Shown in pieces: positions 1-7,925 of a stretch of 50,352 nucleotides of DNA (position 1 is the stretch's first letter; the number at the start of each line of letters is the position of its first letter). The notes beneath the pieces are model-generated. The model searched no databases. It was not told the DNA's origin and worked only from the letters and a program-made list of their open reading frames with translations. This stretch comes from an uncultured beta proteobacterium. Lineage in GTDB: Bacteria; Pseudomonadota; Gammaproteobacteria; Burkholderiales; SG8-41. Position numbers and translations under genes: made by a program. The stretch is from positions 1 through 50,352 of the forward strand of contig CAITMU010000041.1 in the NCBI GenBank assembly GCA_903893565.1. The letters are read 5' to 3'.

Positions 1-118
1 AATGCGATTGATCATGTTGTAGATAATCAATTCCTTGAAATTGACATCCCCTACACCAATTAGAGTTTTGTATGACCTGAGACATACTTTACACTTTATA
101 CCGGACACATACTTTACA
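1..118. mobile_element. Possible insertion-sequence end (partial)
   Basis: A short open frame enters from the left edge on the plus strand and stops at 61-63. It is followed by two copies of the 12-mer acatactttaca at 82-93 and 107-118, spaced 25 bases apart. A reading frame that ends just inside repeated terminal sequence is typical of the end of an insertion sequence, and repeated transposase-binding sites are known for IS21-like and some IS481-like elements. The family cannot be assigned because almost all of the element lies outside the window. Confidence is low. Confidence 0.35.
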
Positions 119-122
119 GTTT

Positions 123-166
123 TGGCCTGCCCAGCACGATTCGAACGTGCGACCTACGGCTTAGAA
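123..166 (-). other. Isolated 3' half of a tRNA gene (likely tRNA-Arg TCT), putative attachment-site remnant
   Basis: Read on the minus strand, this stretch begins in an anticodon-like loop (TTCTAAG). It continues with a 3' anticodon-stem arm and a variable loop, then a perfect five-pair T stem (GCACG/CGTGC) around the TTCGAAT loop, and ends in an acceptor strand closing with GCCA. The anticodon TCT would make it tRNA-Arg. No matching 5' half exists: the bases before the loop (167 onward on the plus strand) do not pair with the anticodon stem and show no D arm or 5' acceptor strand. Integrases commonly use tRNA 3' ends as attachment sites and leave such copies at island borders. Confidence 0.6.
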
Positions 167-200
167 AATGATCGACTGAAGAACGGGTGCTGCTTAGCCC

Positions 201-1610
201 TCACCCCATAAACTCGATCACGGTTTGTATATCCTCTACGCTCTCTAATTGCGCTACCGTTGCAATCAATGCATCAACCTTTGCGGCATCCAAAGAAGGC
301 TGGGCAAACGCATTACAACGACGGAATTTTTCAGCACAATCGTCAAAAGTCATCGGGTTTTTTGGGTGCCCTTTACAATAATCCACGCGACGAGTGAGAG
401 AGCCTCCATTTTTAAGTTTGACTTGTACAATGCTAGGACCCACACCAACCCCATGCTCACGCTCCAGCGCTTCATCCACTTCGGGCACAATACATTGTGC
501 TAGCGCTTGGGCTTCTGGGTTATTGATAGCCTCAAGGCTCATCTGAGGTAACCCGAATTCACCCGCCAACAAAGCGGCGGCCGTGCAATAAGGCAAACTA
601 AAAAGCGCTGCCTCCATGGTCTTGGGTTGTTGTTTTGTGGCCAATGGCGAGCAAACCACATTGAATGTACCCTGGGTCACCCCCACACGGATCGACTGCG
701 TCATCAATGCAGTGAGCCCCTCCTCACGCATTAATTGGAGTACGGCATCAATCGCAAAATGAGAGAGAAAACAGCAGGGATAATTTTTGATACTCACGTC
801 GGGTAACTCATAGACTTGGCCCAAATCGCGCAACAACCCAGCCGGCTCATACTGATTATCATGGTAAGACTTAAAATAGCCCCACTCGCCTTGAAACACA
901 CGCTCAGGCCCCGTCAAACCCTGCTCGGCCAAGAGCACAGACTGCACCGCATTTTGGGCGGCAAAGCCTTGTAAAACCCGAACCAGCATCGTGCCCTCCA
1001 CGGTCACTTGCAAATTGCCCGATATCTGACCAAAAGCCAAACCTAAAGCACTCACCGTTGCCCGTGGGGTTAATTTCAATAACTTGGCGCCCAATAACGC
1101 GCCCCCAAAGCTGGCTTGATGCAAAGTGGTGACTCGTCCAGTTTTTAAAAAGCTGGTTTTAAAAGAAAGACCCAAACGGATCATAAATTCCATGCCCAAT
1201 ACCATCGCCGTCAAAAACTCTTTCCCACTCACTGCCCCTCGATATTGCGACAAGGCCAGCGCTTGAGGTAGGGAACCTGCGGTAATATGAACGATGCCAC
1301 GCTCGTGCAAGGCATCAAAATCCTGGGCGCGCGCCATCGAGCCGTTAACCATTGCGGCCTGAGCCGCAGGGGCTTTAAATCCATAGCCTAATACGCTTGC
1401 TTGGGAGGCACCGGCATTTTTTTTAACATGCGCACTTAATTCCGGCACCCCAGTGGCACGAGCCCCCACACGCATCACGCCGAGCTGATCCAAAATTAAT
1501 TTCTTAACGCACGCCACCACCGGCCTGGGGATATCTTCAAACCGCAGTTGTTGCGCAAAGTTCGCCATCTCCAACGCCAAATCGGGCGTTACTGTCGGAT
1601 TCGTTTGCAA
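201..1610 (-). CDS. MmgE/PrpD family protein
   Basis: A 469-residue protein of the MmgE/PrpD fold. The family includes 2-methylcitrate dehydratase, cis-aconitate decarboxylase and iminodisuccinate epimerase, all cytoplasmic enzymes acting on di- or tricarboxylates. The family pattern is clear: an MVNGSMARAQDFDALH segment near residue 90-105, the TGPERVFQG segment near 235, and the KNYPCCFLSHFAIDA segment near 275. The usual HALDFDD is altered to ARAQDFDA and the common lysine-histidine block (KRLHPG) is absent, so the substrate may differ from classical PrpD. The start is TTG, preceded by GAGGAATAAG; the first ATG (1568) has poor spacing. It is the last gene of the long minus-strand run, 22 bases after a Bug receptor gene, which suggests its substrate is a carboxylic acid captured by that receptor. 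Confidence 0.85.
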   Translation of the reverse strand: MQTNPTVTPDLALEMANFAQQLRFEDIPRPVVACVKKLILDQLGVMRVGARATGVPELSAHVKKNAGASQASVLGYGFKAPAAQAAMVNGSMARAQDFDALHERGIVHITAGSLPQALALSQYRGAVSGKEFLTAMVLGMEFMIRLGLSFKTSFLKTGRVTTLHQASFGGALLGAKLLKLTPRATVSALGLAFGQISGNLQVTVEGTMLVRVLQGFAAQNAVQSVLLAEQGLTGPERVFQGEWGYFKSYHDNQYEPAGLLRDLGQVYELPDVSIKNYPCCFLSHFAIDAVLQLMREEGLTALMTQSIRVGVTQGTFNVVCSPLATKQQPKTMEAALFSLPYCTAAALLAGEFGLPQMSLEAINNPEAQALAQCIVPEVDEALEREHGVGVGPSIVQVKLKNGGSLTRRVDYCKGHPKNPMTFDDCAEKFRRCNAFAQPSLDAAKVDALIATVAQLESVEDIQTVIEFMG

Positions 1611-1632
1611 TTTATCTTATTCCTCTTCTAAC

Positions 1633-2616
1633 TCAATCTGTTTTAATGTCAGCCTTTTTAACCACTTCGGCCCACTTCGTTACTTCTTTTTTAATAAATA
1701 AACCAAACTCATTCGTAGTAGCAATCGATAGTTCAGTGGATTGGGCGGCGAGGCGCTCTTTCACGTCCTGCGTTTGCATGCCCTGATTAATGACTCGATT
1801 TAATAGTGTGGTGATTGAAGGGGGCGTGCCACGAGGGGCTAACACCCCATACCAAGTACTCACTTCAAGCTTTGGCATGCCTGCCTCAGCAATGGTGGGC
1901 ACCTCAGGCAAAGTTGCCGAACGAAGCGAAGAAATAACCGCCAGCCCACGTAACCGACCACTTTTAATGTGAGGGGCTGGCGCAGGAATACCAATAAATA
2001 ACATTTGCACTTGTCCGCTGATTAAATCATTCATCGCAAGACTTGAGCCTTTGTAGGCCACATGCACGACATTAACGCCTGCCTGTAATTTAAAAAGCTC
2101 AGCCGCCATATGTAGTGAAGTGCCCACCCCACTCGAAGCGTAATTCATCGCCCCGGGTTTAGCACGGGCCAAGCTAATGAATTCCTTTAGATTCGTAGCA
2201 GGCAACGATGCGGGAATCGCAATCACCATCGGCACGGTAGCCAGTTGTGCCACCGGCGCAAAATCACGTACCGGATCATAGGCAAGGTTTTTATAAAGGC
2301 TTGGACTAATCGTAAAGTTTGGCGCCACTAACACCAGGGTATAACCATCGGCCGGCGCATGGGCGGCTAACTCAATACCCAAATTACCCGCGGCCCCAGG
2401 TCGATTATCCACAATCACCGGTTGCCCCAAGGACTGAGTGATTTTTTGACCCGCTAGTCGCGCCACAAATTCAGTCGCGCCACCCGGAGGAAATCCAACA
2501 ATTAAACGGATCGGCTTAAGAGGATAGTTGCTTTGGGCCAGTGCGAGTTCACTCAAGAGCATTAAAAAAATAAAACACAACCTTTGCACTAATGGGCCGA
2601 GCTTCGCATCACACAT
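1633..2616 (-). CDS. Bug (TctC) family periplasmic solute receptor
   Basis: A 327-residue receptor of the Bug family, which captures small carboxylates or related solutes in the periplasm for tripartite tricarboxylate transporters. An N-terminal signal peptide with a hydrophobic core (FIFLMLLSELALA) and probable cleavage before QSNYP is visible. The mature protein starts with the family hallmark YPLKPIRLIVGFPPGG, then DNRPGAAGNLG and ADGYTL near residues 90-115, and the PTIAEAGMP motif near 240. The usual GGxxD is GGATE here, an Asp-to-Glu change in a ligand loop. The ATG is preceded by AAAGGATC. It sits between a D-2-hydroxyacid dehydrogenase and an MmgE/PrpD gene. The ligand cannot be told from sequence. 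Confidence 0.9.
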   Translation of the reverse strand: MCDAKLGPLVQRLCFIFLMLLSELALAQSNYPLKPIRLIVGFPPGGATEFVARLAGQKITQSLGQPVIVDNRPGAAGNLGIELAAHAPADGYTLVLVAPNFTISPSLYKNLAYDPVRDFAPVAQLATVPMVIAIPASLPATNLKEFISLARAKPGAMNYASSGVGTSLHMAAELFKLQAGVNVVHVAYKGSSLAMNDLISGQVQMLFIGIPAPAPHIKSGRLRGLAVISSLRSATLPEVPTIAEAGMPKLEVSTWYGVLAPRGTPPSITTLLNRVINQGMQTQDVKERLAAQSTELSIATTNEFGLFIKKEVTKWAEVVKKADIKTD

Positions 2617-2729
2617 TTTTTTTTGATCCTTTTAAAGACAGAGGGAATCGAATGCCATAAAAATTATGACAATATATTTTCTTTGGTTAGCCTTATGCAA
2701 AGGGCTTAGTAGGCCATGATCTTAAAAAA

Positions 2730-3668
2730 CTACACCACTAGAAAAGGCACGGGTTGCCCTTCAAAATGAGCCTGTAGATTGAGCAACACTTTGCGTCCCC
2801 TTTCGAGGCGAATTTGTTTTGTATTCGATCCAATATGTGGCACCATCACCACGTTATCTAACTCCATCAAAGCGTTTGGCACTCGCGGCTCATCCCAAAA
2901 GACATCAAGACCCGCCCCGGCAATTTTATTTTGTTGTAGTGCTTCAATCAATGCTGATTCATCAACCACAGGACCGCGCGCCACGTTAATCAAATAACCC
3001 TCGGGGCCCAAGGCCTGCAACACCTCACGATTCACAAGACCTCGAGTTTGATCGGTCAGAGGGCAACAAATCACCAGCACATCCACGGCCTTCGCCAGTG
3101 CGACCAAATCGGGATAATAAGCGTAATGGGTCTCTTTTTTTCGGGGACCAAAATAGCTAATCTTCATATCCATAGCGCTCACCCTTTTGGCCACCGCTTG
3201 CCCAATGGCGCCAAAACCCACGATACCACAGCTTCGCGCATACACTTCATCGCCGGCAGGCGCTGGGGCTTGCTCCCAAGCCCCAGCTCGCAAGTATCGA
3301 TCACTACTCGTGATGCGACGCATTGAATCGACCAATAAACCCAACGCCAGATCGGCCACCGTTTGTGTAATGGCATCGGGGGTGCGACAACAGACGATGG
3401 AACGCTCATGCGCTTTATCTAGGGGGAGCGTATTTCGGGGTGTGCCAAAACAAGCCACGATTTCAAGCTTAGGCAATACATCGAAAATAGCGGCTTCACA
3501 GCCATGGATACCCGTGGTAACCACCGCTCGAATCCTTGGACCGACTGCTTTCAGAAACAAAGTGGGGTCCTTTGCTAACCAAAGTTTATGCACCGTGTAA
3601 CGCTCTTCCAATTGCTTTAAGGTGGGTAAAAAAATCGGCACCAACACCAAAACGTCTGGTTTTATCAA
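2730..3668 (-). CDS. D-2-hydroxyacid dehydrogenase, NAD(P)-dependent
   Basis: About 312 residues. The protein belongs to the D-isomer specific 2-hydroxyacid dehydrogenases, which interconvert 2-keto and D-2-hydroxy acids in the cytoplasm. The Rossmann nucleotide motif GFGAIGQAVA is mid-protein. The catalytic Arg lies in INVARGPVVDESAL, the Glu in GAGLDVFWDEP and the His in VMVPHIGSNT, so the active site is complete. A longer frame opens with ATG at 3710 but overlaps the upstream Bug gene by 41 bases. I chose TTG at 3668-3666 because AGGAGA lies five bases before it, it starts just one base after the Bug stop, and MIKPDVLVL is a typical N terminus. Coupled translation with the upstream Bug gene is likely. 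It may process the 2-oxo or 2-hydroxy acid taken up by that receptor. Confidence 0.88.
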   Translation of the reverse strand: MIKPDVLVLVPIFLPTLKQLEERYTVHKLWLAKDPTLFLKAVGPRIRAVVTTGIHGCEAAIFDVLPKLEIVACFGTPRNTLPLDKAHERSIVCCRTPDAITQTVADLALGLLVDSMRRITSSDRYLRAGAWEQAPAPAGDEVYARSCGIVGFGAIGQAVAKRVSAMDMKISYFGPRKKETHYAYYPDLVALAKAVDVLVICCPLTDQTRGLVNREVLQALGPEGYLINVARGPVVDESALIEALQQNKIAGAGLDVFWDEPRVPNALMELDNVVMVPHIGSNTKQIRLERGRKVLLNLQAHFEGQPVPFLVV

Positions 3669-3669
3669 C

Positions 3670-4644
3670 CTACTCTCCTCGAATACCTGCTTGTTGAATG
3701 ACTTGGCCAAATCGCACTGATTCTGAACGAATAAATTGACCGAATTGTTCTGGGGTTCCAGTCATGGGCTCTATGCCTGCAGCCAGAAAACGCTCTTGCG
3801 TATCGGGGGCATTGACCGCTTTAATCACTTCACTATTCAAGCGATTAATCAACGCTGGGGCCGTACCGGTCACCGTGAGTAAACCGTACCACACTAACAC
3901 TTCGGCATTTTTAATACCCGATTCGTTCGCCGTAGGCACCGAGGGTAAATAACTCAGCCGTTTTTCAGTTAACACTGCGATTGGGCGCACCTTCTGGGCC
4001 TTAATCTGCGCCATGGCCGAAGAGGCTGCCATAACGAGTAAATCCACTTGGCCACTGGCCAAACCTATCAAAGCCACACCCGATCCCTTATAGGGCACAT
4101 GCACAATATTAATTTTCGCAAGGCTTTTTAAAAGCTCTGGCGCTAAATGTGTGGTGGTGCCCATACCCCCCGAACCATAACTTAAGGCACCAGGGCGTGC
4201 GCGCGCCAACTGAATGAGAGCCTGTAAATTGTGCGCTGGTATCGATGGATGCACGAGTACGACATTAAATACAGCTCCGACCATCGAAATGGGCGCGAGC
4301 TCTTTCATGGGATCGAAAGTTAATTGGGTATACAAATGATGACTCAAAGAGATCACCGGAGAAGTTAACACCAAGGTATAGCCATCTGCAGGCGCTTTAG
4401 TGGCCAGTTCCAGTCCGATATTACCGCTGGCACCGGGACGATTATCGGTGGGCACGGGTTGCCCCATTTGTTCACTTAATTTTGATGCTAACAATCGACC
4501 GACTAAATCAGTAGGCCCTCCTGGAGGAAATGGCAAAATCATGCGAAGCGCGCGTGCGGGGTAGTTTTGTGCCGAGGCAAAACCCACACCCCAAAGATAA
4601 ATCGCACAGATCAACCCCATCCACATCCTGCCCATTGATTGCAT
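3670..4644 (-). CDS. Bug (TctC) family periplasmic solute receptor
   Basis: A 324-residue receptor with signal peptide (cleavage near ASAQ|NYPA). Hallmarks are ALRMILPFPPGGPTDLVGRL, DNRPGASGNIG and the ADGYTLVL block, all intact including the GGxxD aspartate. The C-terminal lobe keeps the PTANESGIKN equivalent of the TIAEAGxP motif. The gene's stop overlaps the translation start region of the following D-2-hydroxyacid dehydrogenase. The ligand is therefore plausibly a 2-hydroxy or 2-oxo acid, though this rests on context alone. A 141-base gap with a strong hairpin separates it from the upstream acyl-CoA dehydrogenase gene. Confidence 0.9.
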   Translation of the reverse strand: MQSMGRMWMGLICAIYLWGVGFASAQNYPARALRMILPFPPGGPTDLVGRLLASKLSEQMGQPVPTDNRPGASGNIGLELATKAPADGYTLVLTSPVISLSHHLYTQLTFDPMKELAPISMVGAVFNVVLVHPSIPAHNLQALIQLARARPGALSYGSGGMGTTTHLAPELLKSLAKINIVHVPYKGSGVALIGLASGQVDLLVMAASSAMAQIKAQKVRPIAVLTEKRLSYLPSVPTANESGIKNAEVLVWYGLLTVTGTAPALINRLNSEVIKAVNAPDTQERFLAAGIEPMTGTPEQFGQFIRSESVRFGQVIQQAGIRGE

Positions 4645-4668
4645 TCAACGCGCCTTCGTCTTGTACAG

Positions 4669-4689
4669 GCGCCGGGTCAAGCCCGGCGC
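4669..4689. repeat. GC-rich hairpin, REP-like palindrome
   Basis: Arms gcgccggg and cccggcgc are perfect eight-base complements around the loop tcaag. The hairpin lies between two genes of the same strand, after the acyl-CoA dehydrogenase stop and before the Bug start. There is no T-run directly after it, so it resembles an intergenic palindromic repeat or an mRNA-stabilising hairpin more than a terminator. Confidence 0.55.
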
Positions 4690-4785
4690 ATGGAGGGTTT
4701 GCCGCAGGAGAACCTCACGACATTGGCATAAAAAATCGAGAGGGGGTGAATTTTACAAAAAACTCACCCCGAGGTCTTCCAATCC

Positions 4786-5973
4786 TTATTTTAAACGCTT
4801 AAGAATTTTCACTCGCTGCACCGTATCACCGGCCAAATGGGTCCAGACCATCGCGTCTCGCACTAATTTATCCGCTCTCGCATTAGCCATTCTTCCCTCA
4901 ACGCCGTGAATTTGTAGATTCATCTGCGTGACTCGCTGAATAATATCGGTGGAGTAATTCATCACAAAACCGGCGTTAGCCGAGTGTTCCCCAGCATCAT
5001 GTTGCCAAGCGGTGCGCAACACAAATGAGCGAAGCGCTTCAGTGAGCATATGCATTTCATGCACTTTTAATTGAATCAACTGGTGATCCATCAGACTTCT
5101 TCCCGCGCGTTGATGCGTACGGGCATATTGCGTGCCCATCGTCGTTGCCTCGTCACACACCCCCAACGCATTGGCAGCCAATTCGAGATCACCAAAGATA
5201 TCGCCTCCCGTGGTATCGCCCTTACCGGCTTTAACCGAACCCGTACCGGGCTTACCTACGACGTTAGCATCTGGTACTCGGCAATCTTCAAAAATAAGCT
5301 CAGCGTTTTGATAAAAGCGCCAGCCCCGTTTATTAAATACTTTACCAATTCTAAAACCCGGAGTGCCCTTAGGCACCATAATCAGCGTGCCGCCTTGCTT
5401 AATATTGACTTCAGGGTTACTGCGAGTATCGACAAAAAACAAAGAACCCACGCTGCCATTGGCAATAAAACATTTAGAGCCATTGAGCACCCATTCGTTG
5501 CCTTCTTTGACCGAACGCACGCGATAACCGGCCTTCGGATCATTTTCAGGAGGCATACGGTTATCGGACCCGGAGTTGGGCTCTGTAATGCCCCGTCCCA
5601 TCACATACCGGTGGTTAGCCAGAAAGGGTTTTAAAAACCGTTCTTTCTGATCCTCGGTGCAGGATTTAGACATGAGATGACTCCACTTCCAATTCTGACT
5701 AAAGGCCTTGGACATCGCGCTGTCGCCTTTGGCCAGTTCAGCCATCACAATGGCTTGTGTCACAAAATCAGCTCCCGGACCGCCCCATTCCTTCGGCACA
5801 GCCAGTGTTCGAAACCCGAGCTTTGAACCGGCCTCGATGATCTCCCAGTCCCAGGGTTCGAAACCACCTTCCAACTGATCACGCTCTAACGATTGAGGGC
5901 GCAGCACTTCATCGGCAAACTTACGCGCTTCCTGCTGCCAGTGGCGCTGCTCTTCATTTAACGAAAAATCCAT
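4786..5973 (-). CDS. Acyl-CoA dehydrogenase family protein (atypical catalytic residue)
   Basis: A 395-residue flavoprotein of the acyl-CoA dehydrogenase family, which oxidises acyl-CoA thioesters at the alpha-beta bond and passes electrons to ETF in the cytoplasm. It shows the N-terminal helical domain (DFSLNEEQRHW), the middle beta domain (GRGITEPNSGSDNR, ANGSVGSLFFVDTR) and the C-terminal helical domain ending RDAMVWTHLAGDTVQR. At the usual catalytic position (the Glu of YEGT in many members) there is Ala, near residue 381. Such enzymes may use a base elsewhere or need a partner subunit. The start at 5973 is chosen for its AAGGA seven bases upstream; a longer frame to 5994 lacks one. A second dehydrogenase gene lies 72 bases upstream in the same direction. 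Confidence 0.88.
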   Translation of the reverse strand: MDFSLNEEQRHWQQEARKFADEVLRPQSLERDQLEGGFEPWDWEIIEAGSKLGFRTLAVPKEWGGPGADFVTQAIVMAELAKGDSAMSKAFSQNWKWSHLMSKSCTEDQKERFLKPFLANHRYVMGRGITEPNSGSDNRMPPENDPKAGYRVRSVKEGNEWVLNGSKCFIANGSVGSLFFVDTRSNPEVNIKQGGTLIMVPKGTPGFRIGKVFNKRGWRFYQNAELIFEDCRVPDANVVGKPGTGSVKAGKGDTTGGDIFGDLELAANALGVCDEATTMGTQYARTHQRAGRSLMDHQLIQLKVHEMHMLTEALRSFVLRTAWQHDAGEHSANAGFVMNYSTDIIQRVTQMNLQIHGVEGRMANARADKLVRDAMVWTHLAGDTVQRVKILKRLK

Positions 5974-6045
5974 AACGTTTCCTTCACCTATCAATTTTTA
6001 ATGAAATCTTGACTCTGCCCGAATCATATTCTCAGACAGTCACGC

Positions 6046-7287
6046 TTAGCGCTCAAATCCAGCCACTGACTCTGCAATGAGTAGTTTAGCGGCTCCATCG
6101 GTATCATCTGAGTGGGCGATGATAAATCCATCATTAACGTATTTTTGCAACGGCATATCACGCATCACGCCCATGGCACCAAAACACTCGGCGGCCAGTA
6201 ATGTGACCTCATGAACGGCTTGCGCCGTAGACACCCGGGCAATGACGGCTAAGGGCAAAGTGGAAAGGCTTCGATCTGAAATGGCCTCTGGGTGGTCAAG
6301 TGACCAAGCCGCCTTCCACACCATGTTGCGAGATAACTCGAGTTTAATCGTACAGTCAGCAATTTTAGTGCCGATTGCCTGATGCTCCATGATGTTGCGT
6401 CCTCCCTGACGACGCATCTTCGCGTAATCGACCGCGGCATCATAACTGGCACGACCTACACCCAAAGCAACCGCTGCATTAACGACACTTAAACGCTGCA
6501 GCAACGCTCCACTGGCTAAGGGGCACTGTCCGACCACCCCTAAAACGTCGCTCGCAGAGAGCTGACAGTTTTTTAAAGTAATGGGGGCTGCGGTACCGTG
6601 ATGCCAACGGGTCATCGAATTTTGCTCTCCCCCAAAGGCGCCGATGGTTTTTTCTACGATCAAGCCCGGATGATCTCGTGCGATCAAAAAGGTAGACAAG
6701 CCCTCCAACCCCTTGGATTGGGGATCGGTTCTGACCTGAACCGCAAACAGTTTAGCTAACGGCGCATTGGAGACGGCTTCAATGCGGCCATTGAGCACCC
6801 AATCGTTGCCTTTTTTTTCTGCAGTGGGGACACTCACATCATCTTCGTAAGCATCTTCGTAGTAATTCCAGCCCAAATGTGTTTCGCGCGTGACACCGGC
6901 AAAGGCCAAATGGTAATCATCATCGCCGGCAAAAGCTGAAACATATTTTGCTTTTTGCGCCTCACTCATCAAGCGATCAAACAAGGTATGTCCCAAGACC
7001 GCCGTAGTGCCTAGGATTGTAGCGACATCGACTTCACCCACGGCCAACTCTTCAATCAACATGCAGGTGGTCAAGGTATCAGAACCAGAACCCCCGGAGG
7101 CCTCAGACAAAGACAAAGTGCGAATGCCTAGTTGTGCGGCTTTGGCCAATAAATCGCTCATCACCGGCTTTTCAAATGGCTGGAGCCGATCGGGATGAAT
7201 GGCGGCCGCCTTCATTTCCTGCTGCGCAAAATCATGCAAAGTGTCGCGCATTTCGATTTGTTCTGGGGTGAGTGTGAGGTCAAACAT
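6046..7287 (-). CDS. Acyl-CoA dehydrogenase family protein
   Basis: A 413-residue member of the acyl-CoA dehydrogenase family. The N-terminal domain begins FDLTLTPEQIEMRD, the flavin and substrate region includes LAFAGVTRETHLG and the C-terminal helices include IMEHQAIGTKIADC and CFGAMGVMRDMPLQKY. In the ungapped alignment with RDAKVxxIYEGTxEIQ, Asp near residue 394 replaces the catalytic Glu. The middle domain is longer and less regular than in standard short-chain enzymes. The ATG has AGGATAAAA upstream. It is adjacent to a second, distinct dehydrogenase gene, so the two products may form a hetero-oligomer, as reported for steroid side-chain dehydrogenases. That is inference. Confidence 0.85.
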   Translation of the reverse strand: MFDLTLTPEQIEMRDTLHDFAQQEMKAAAIHPDRLQPFEKPVMSDLLAKAAQLGIRTLSLSEASGGSGSDTLTTCMLIEELAVGEVDVATILGTTAVLGHTLFDRLMSEAQKAKYVSAFAGDDDYHLAFAGVTRETHLGWNYYEDAYEDDVSVPTAEKKGNDWVLNGRIEAVSNAPLAKLFAVQVRTDPQSKGLEGLSTFLIARDHPGLIVEKTIGAFGGEQNSMTRWHHGTAAPITLKNCQLSASDVLGVVGQCPLASGALLQRLSVVNAAVALGVGRASYDAAVDYAKMRRQGGRNIMEHQAIGTKIADCTIKLELSRNMVWKAAWSLDHPEAISDRSLSTLPLAVIARVSTAQAVHEVTLLAAECFGAMGVMRDMPLQKYVNDGFIIAHSDDTDGAAKLLIAESVAGFER

Positions 7288-7432
7288 GAGTCTTTTTATC
7301 CTAAAAAAGTGGGTCTTAAGAGGCAGTCAATAGAATTGATGATTGTTAACTAGTCACTATAGCGCTAGCCTAACAAAGAGGGAAGACAACTAGCCACAAT
7401 ATGGAACTTCATATAGCGCTTTTTTTTAGCGC

Positions 7433-7897
7433 TCAATAATGCGAGGTAAAGCTTATGGCTTCTCGTTTTTCTAATTCATCTATATCGATATAAGAACGTT
7501 TGGTGGCCTTATCGACAGTAAATTGCATTTTACGATTGGTCTCATTGCAGGCCCTGATATCAATAAGTTCCAGGGCCTCCTTGACCTCCCACTCATGCGC
7601 ACCGGCGATGCCCGGAGGGGCATAGATAATGGAACCGGCCTCAACCTCATACTCCTTACCATTAAAATCACGCACGGTCGCATGGCCTGAAATAACGTAA
7701 TAACACGCTTCAATGGGGTGCCAATGCAACTGCTCATAGGTACCCGGCAAATAACTAGCTCTTCCCAAACGCACCCGATCCGTCATAAACACTTCAGGCC
7801 AACCCACCAAGCGCGTGTAGGTCTGACCATCGGTGACGCCGCGGGCCCCTTTAAAATTTTTTTCGTTAATGACCCGCAATGTCGAGGTTATCTGCAT
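7433..7897 (-). CDS. Cupin domain protein
   Basis: A 154-residue single-domain cupin. The first cupin motif is visible as YEQLHWHPIEACYYVISG with His-x-His near residue 75, and the second as AGSIIYAPPGIAGAHEWEV, so a metal site is plausible. Small cupins include isomerases, dioxygenases and sensors; the exact role cannot be read here. The start at 7897 is chosen because AAGGAG lies nine bases upstream, while the longer open frame (to 8023) runs into the crotonase gene and has an unlikely basic N terminus. It lies 28 bases after the crotonase gene and in the same run as the acyl-CoA genes, so it probably serves the same pathway. Confidence 0.8.
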   Translation of the reverse strand: MQITSTLRVINEKNFKGARGVTDGQTYTRLVGWPEVFMTDRVRLGRASYLPGTYEQLHWHPIEACYYVISGHATVRDFNGKEYEVEAGSIIYAPPGIAGAHEWEVKEALELIDIRACNETNRKMQFTVDKATKRSYIDIDELEKREAISFTSHY

Positions 7898-7925
7898 GCT
7901 CTGTCTCCTTGATTTGGCAATCTTT

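Noticed and set aside
5071..5634. 187-codon open frame opposite the acyl-CoA dehydrogenase gene
   Set aside because: It is fully antisense to a well-supported gene, has no recognisable domain and no ribosome site.
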